NCBI RefSeq assembly: GCF_030486595.1 | Contig: NZ_JAUJZH010000033.1 | Span: 17,739 to 81,738, forward strand | Direction: 5' to 3' | Length of the DNA: 64,000 nucleotides | Origin: Variovorax ginsengisoli | GTDB lineage: Bacteria > Pseudomonadota > Gammaproteobacteria > Burkholderiales > Burkholderiaceae_C | In this document: positions 61,873 through 64,000 of the stretch, piece by piece | How the letters are laid out: each line of letters begins with the position of its first letter | How positions within the stretch are numbered: position 1 is the first letter of the stretch | The notes under the pieces: model-generated | What the model was told of the DNA's origin: nothing | Databases searched by the model: none | The model's input: the letters and a program-made list of their open reading frames with translations, nothing else | Translations under genes and position numbers: made by a program

Positions 61873-62931
61873 TTACGGCGGGCGCGGCGTCGATCGTCGG
61901 TAAGCTCCGGGGCTTACGCCTGTCCACTTCTTGAATGCACGGTGAAAAGCGCTCGTCTCCTGGAAACCCACTTGGTCGGCAACTTCCGCCACCGATCTGG
62001 CCGAATCACTAAGCAGGTCGATCGCGATGTCGCGCCGCAACTCGTCCTTCACCGCCTGATATGCGGTGCCTTCGCCCTGCAGGCGCCGCTGAAGCGTCGT
62101 AGCGGCGATCCCCATATCCTGCGCCAGTCCGTTGAGGTCAGGCCACTCATTCGGTCGTTCTCGACGAAGGCGACTACGAATCCTTGCCGCGAGACCGGCG
62201 TCATCCCGGTATTTGACCAGCAGGTTTGCCGGAGCGCCTCTGAGGAACGATTGCAGGCCGAGTTCAGTGGTGGTCGGCTTGAGTACAAGAAAACTGACGT
62301 CGAAACTCACCTGCGTGACGGGTTCATCGAACGTTGCTGATGCACAAAAGCGAGATCGGTAGTCATCAACTGCTTGAGGCGCAGAGCACCTGAAGCTTGC
62401 TTCGAGCAGCGGTATCCTGCGTCTTACCAGCCAACAGCAAAGGCCATGCACTAGGATCAGCAAAGTTGCATAAGCGAACATGCGTCGCGCTTCACCACGG
62501 TCATGGACACGCAGTATCGCCCTGTTGCCGTCTATGAGGAGTTCAATGCGAAAATCGTCGAGGATGGATCGGAGAAATGCGAGTATCCGGTTCAACGCGC
62601 GCTCCAACGTACGCGCCTGCATGGCGACCTGGCACATGAGGCGAAAACTGCCGCGTCGCATGGGATGACTGTCCATTCCAAAGAACTCGTCATCCATTGC
62701 GTCTGCCAAGACTGCCCAGAGGCGTGCATAGGCAGTCGCTGTGACCCGGGCCCTAGGCACTCTCACTAGGTCGGCGTCAATGTTGCTATGGCCGAGCAGG
62801 GAGGGAACATCGAATCCGCGTTCGATTGCAACTTGGACGGCCTCACGCACCAAATCGACCGAGATCGTCCCCTTTGGACGAGAGTCTGCAATTTCTGCCG
62901 TGCGTCGGGTACTCGGGCGTGGCCTGCTCAT
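61873..62931 (-). CDS. AraC family transcriptional regulator (ArgR/OruR-like)
   Basis: A 352-residue regulator. The N-terminal arabinose-binding-like part (DLVREAVQVAIERGFDVPSLLGHSNIDADLV, MDSHPMRRGSFRLMCQVAMQARTLERALNRI) is followed by a C-terminal double helix-turn-helix (LNGLAQDMGIAATTLQRRLQGEGTAYQAVKDELRRDIAI, SVAEVADQVGFQETSAFHRAFKKWTGVSPGAYR). It is divergent from the SDR/thiolase genes and probably controls them. Confidence 0.93.
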   Translation of the reverse strand: MSRPRPSTRRTAEIADSRPKGTISVDLVREAVQVAIERGFDVPSLLGHSNIDADLVRVPRARVTATAYARLWAVLADAMDDEFFGMDSHPMRRGSFRLMCQVAMQARTLERALNRILAFLRSILDDFRIELLIDGNRAILRVHDRGEARRMFAYATLLILVHGLCCWLVRRRIPLLEASFRCSAPQAVDDYRSRFCASATFDEPVTQVSFDVSFLVLKPTTTELGLQSFLRGAPANLLVKYRDDAGLAARIRSRLRRERPNEWPDLNGLAQDMGIAATTLQRRLQGEGTAYQAVKDELRRDIAIDLLSDSARSVAEVADQVGFQETSAFHRAFKKWTGVSPGAYRRSTPRPP

Positions 62932-63053
62932 GGCTCCTAGCCTATCTCAAATGCCCGATTACCTCACTGAGCCTGGGGCGCACGGGCATCGCCATTGGAC
63001 CAACTGAATCCTAGACTGCGCTAAGGCGGCGCCCTCATCATTAGGAGCTTGAA

Positions 63054-63812
63054 TTGAGAATCGAATCGAATGTGTTCATTGTGACCGGTGGAGCCTCTGG
63101 CTTGGGGGAAGGCACGGCACGTATGCTGGCCGAGGCTGGCGCCAAGGTGGTAATCGCCGACATGCAGTTGGACAAGGGCGAGGCGGTAGCACGCGAGATC
63201 GGCGGCACCTTCGTCGAGTGCGACGTGAGCCAGGAGGCCGCCGGCCAGGCCGCCGTCGCGGCAGCGCTCAAGCTGGGCAAGCTGGCGGGACTGGTCAACT
63301 GTGCCGGTGTGGCGCCGGCGGAGAAGACGGTGGGCAAGAATGGCCCGCACGCCCTGGCCGTCTTCAGCAAGGCCATCGCGGTCAACCTGCTGGGCACCTT
63401 CAACATGATTCGACTGGCGGCCGACGCCATGGCGAAGAACGAGCCCGAATCCACCGGCGAGCGCGGCGTGCTGATCTCCACCGCCTCGGTCGCGGCCTAT
63501 GACGGCCAGATCGGCCAGGCGGCCTACAGCGCCTCCAAGGGCGGCGTGGTCGGCATGACCCTGCCGATCGCCCGCGACCTCGCTCGCAACGGTATCCGCA
63601 ACATGACGATCGCGCCCGGTATCTTCGGCACGCCGATGCTCTTCGGCATGCCGCAGGAAGTGCAGGATGCGTTGGCCGCCAGCGTGCCCTTCCCTTCCCG
63701 CCTAGGCACGCCGCAGGACTACGCCAAGCTGGCACGGCACATCATCGAGAACGACATGCTCAACGGCGAGGTGATCCGCCTGGACGGCGCGATCAGGTTG
63801 CCTCCGAGATAG
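63054..63812 (+). CDS. SDR family oxidoreductase (3-hydroxyacyl-CoA dehydrogenase-like)
   Basis: A 252-residue SDR of the HSD10/3-hydroxyacyl-CoA dehydrogenase kind: FIVTGGASGLGEGTARML, VNCAGVAPAEKT, STASVAAYDGQIGQAAYSASKGG, then ARNGIRNMTIAPGIFGTPM. It starts with TTG behind AGGAG. It is 28 bp before a thiolase gene, as expected for the last two steps of beta-oxidation. Confidence 0.92.
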   Translation: MRIESNVFIVTGGASGLGEGTARMLAEAGAKVVIADMQLDKGEAVAREIGGTFVECDVSQEAAGQAAVAAALKLGKLAGLVNCAGVAPAEKTVGKNGPHALAVFSKAIAVNLLGTFNMIRLAADAMAKNEPESTGERGVLISTASVAAYDGQIGQAAYSASKGGVVGMTLPIARDLARNGIRNMTIAPGIFGTPMLFGMPQEVQDALAASVPFPSRLGTPQDYAKLARHIIENDMLNGEVIRLDGAIRLPPR

Positions 63813-63840
63813 CGCAGGTCCAACTCCCCCAAGGAATCCT

Positions 63841-64000
63841 ATGTCCGAATCCATCGTCATCATCGGTGCCGCGCGCACCCCCATGGGCAGCTTCCAGGGC
63901 GACTTCTCATCCCTCTCGGCGCATGACCTCGGCGGCGTCGCCATCAAGGCGGCGGTCGAGCGCGCCGGCATCCCGGCCGACAGCGTCGGCGAGGTGCTGT
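63841..64000 (+). CDS. acetyl-CoA acetyltransferase (thiolase), partial
   Basis: The first 53 residues of a thiolase: MSESIVIIGAARTPMGSFQGDFSSLSAHDLGGVAIKAAVERAGI. The typical start pattern (IVIxxAxRTPxGxFxG) is clear. The gene is cut by the window end. It is in an operon with the 3-hydroxyacyl-CoA dehydrogenase-like SDR. Confidence 0.92.
   Translation, partial: MSESIVIIGAARTPMGSFQGDFSSLSAHDLGGVAIKAAVERAGIPADSVGEVL

Noticed and set aside
1..64000. CRISPR arrays, tRNA or rRNA genes, phage or conjugation genes
   Set aside because: I scanned for regular direct repeats, tRNA-like cloverleaf ends and typical phage or transfer proteins and saw none. A dedicated search would be needed to exclude weak cases.

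Overview
The window is GC-rich, densely coded DNA. It most resembles an accessory catabolic region of a Burkholderiales beta-proteobacterium (Comamonadaceae/Variovorax-like or Alcaligenaceae-like). This is inferred from a Bug/TctC-type solute-binding protein, DUF4148 and DUF3606 proteins, many LysR regulators, a NodT-family RND efflux operon and the large number of short-chain dehydrogenases (SDR): eight SDR loci in 64 kb. I saw no rRNA, tRNA or CRISPR array.

Layout. (1) 1-5.2 kb: an SDR gene with a fused SnoaL-like N-terminal domain, divergent from an hxlR gene cut by the window edge; small orphan genes; a lone PD-(D/E)XK nuclease. (2) 4.2-6.4 kb: a LysR regulator divergent from an SDR-SnoaL pair, with a striking double dyad between them. 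(3) 6.4-22 kb: a large catabolic block. Seven minus-strand genes (enoyl-CoA hydratase, NDP-forming acyl-CoA synthetase, two acyl-CoA dehydrogenases, two SDRs, a CMD-family protein) diverge from an SMP-30-type lactonase. Next come a LysR regulator, two paralogous luciferase-like monooxygenases flanking a Bug binding protein, an SDR, a VOC protein and a flavin reductase fused to an FCD-like domain. The set fits a two-component flavin (Baeyer-Villiger-like) oxidation of a cyclic compound, followed by lactone opening and CoA-dependent beta-oxidation; the substrate is unknown. (4) 22-27.6 kb: GNAT, cupin-like, thioesterase, MFS/MarR, an 816-bp gene-free stretch with IS-like repeats, an orphan OmpR regulator and an exported alpha/beta hydrolase. 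(5) 27.8-43 kb: a complete RND tripartite pump operon; a three-repeat DUF4148 protein; Dps; a receiver-only protein with a hybrid kinase; two exported lipoproteins (GH128, di-haem peroxidase-like) and a degenerate PhoB-like regulator. (6) 43-48.3 kb: FdhD, an FdhF/YdeP-type molybdenum enzyme, nitroreductase, a MocR-like regulator that has lost the core of its aminotransferase domain, and a small winged-helix protein. (7) 48.4-58 kb: a second copy of the hxlR/SnoaL-SDR module, an NC-domain/OprB pair, and a seven-gene ABC-uptake/monooxygenase/hydrolase operon with a divergent LysR gene. (8) 59-64 kb: haloperoxidase-like hydrolase, a third SDR paralogue, an IS21 istB remnant, and an AraC regulator divergent from an SDR-thiolase operon that leaves the window.

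Most interesting signals: the duplicated hxlR/SnoaL-SDR module; three genes within about 5 kb (SDR copy 2, OprB porin, ABC binding protein) each interrupted by one in-frame TAG; the flavin reductase-FCD fusion; the MocR regulator lacking its PLP core; the tandem SDR with an inert second half; and an apparent heteromeric acyl-CoA dehydrogenase pair. All functions come from reading the sequence; no database search was possible.
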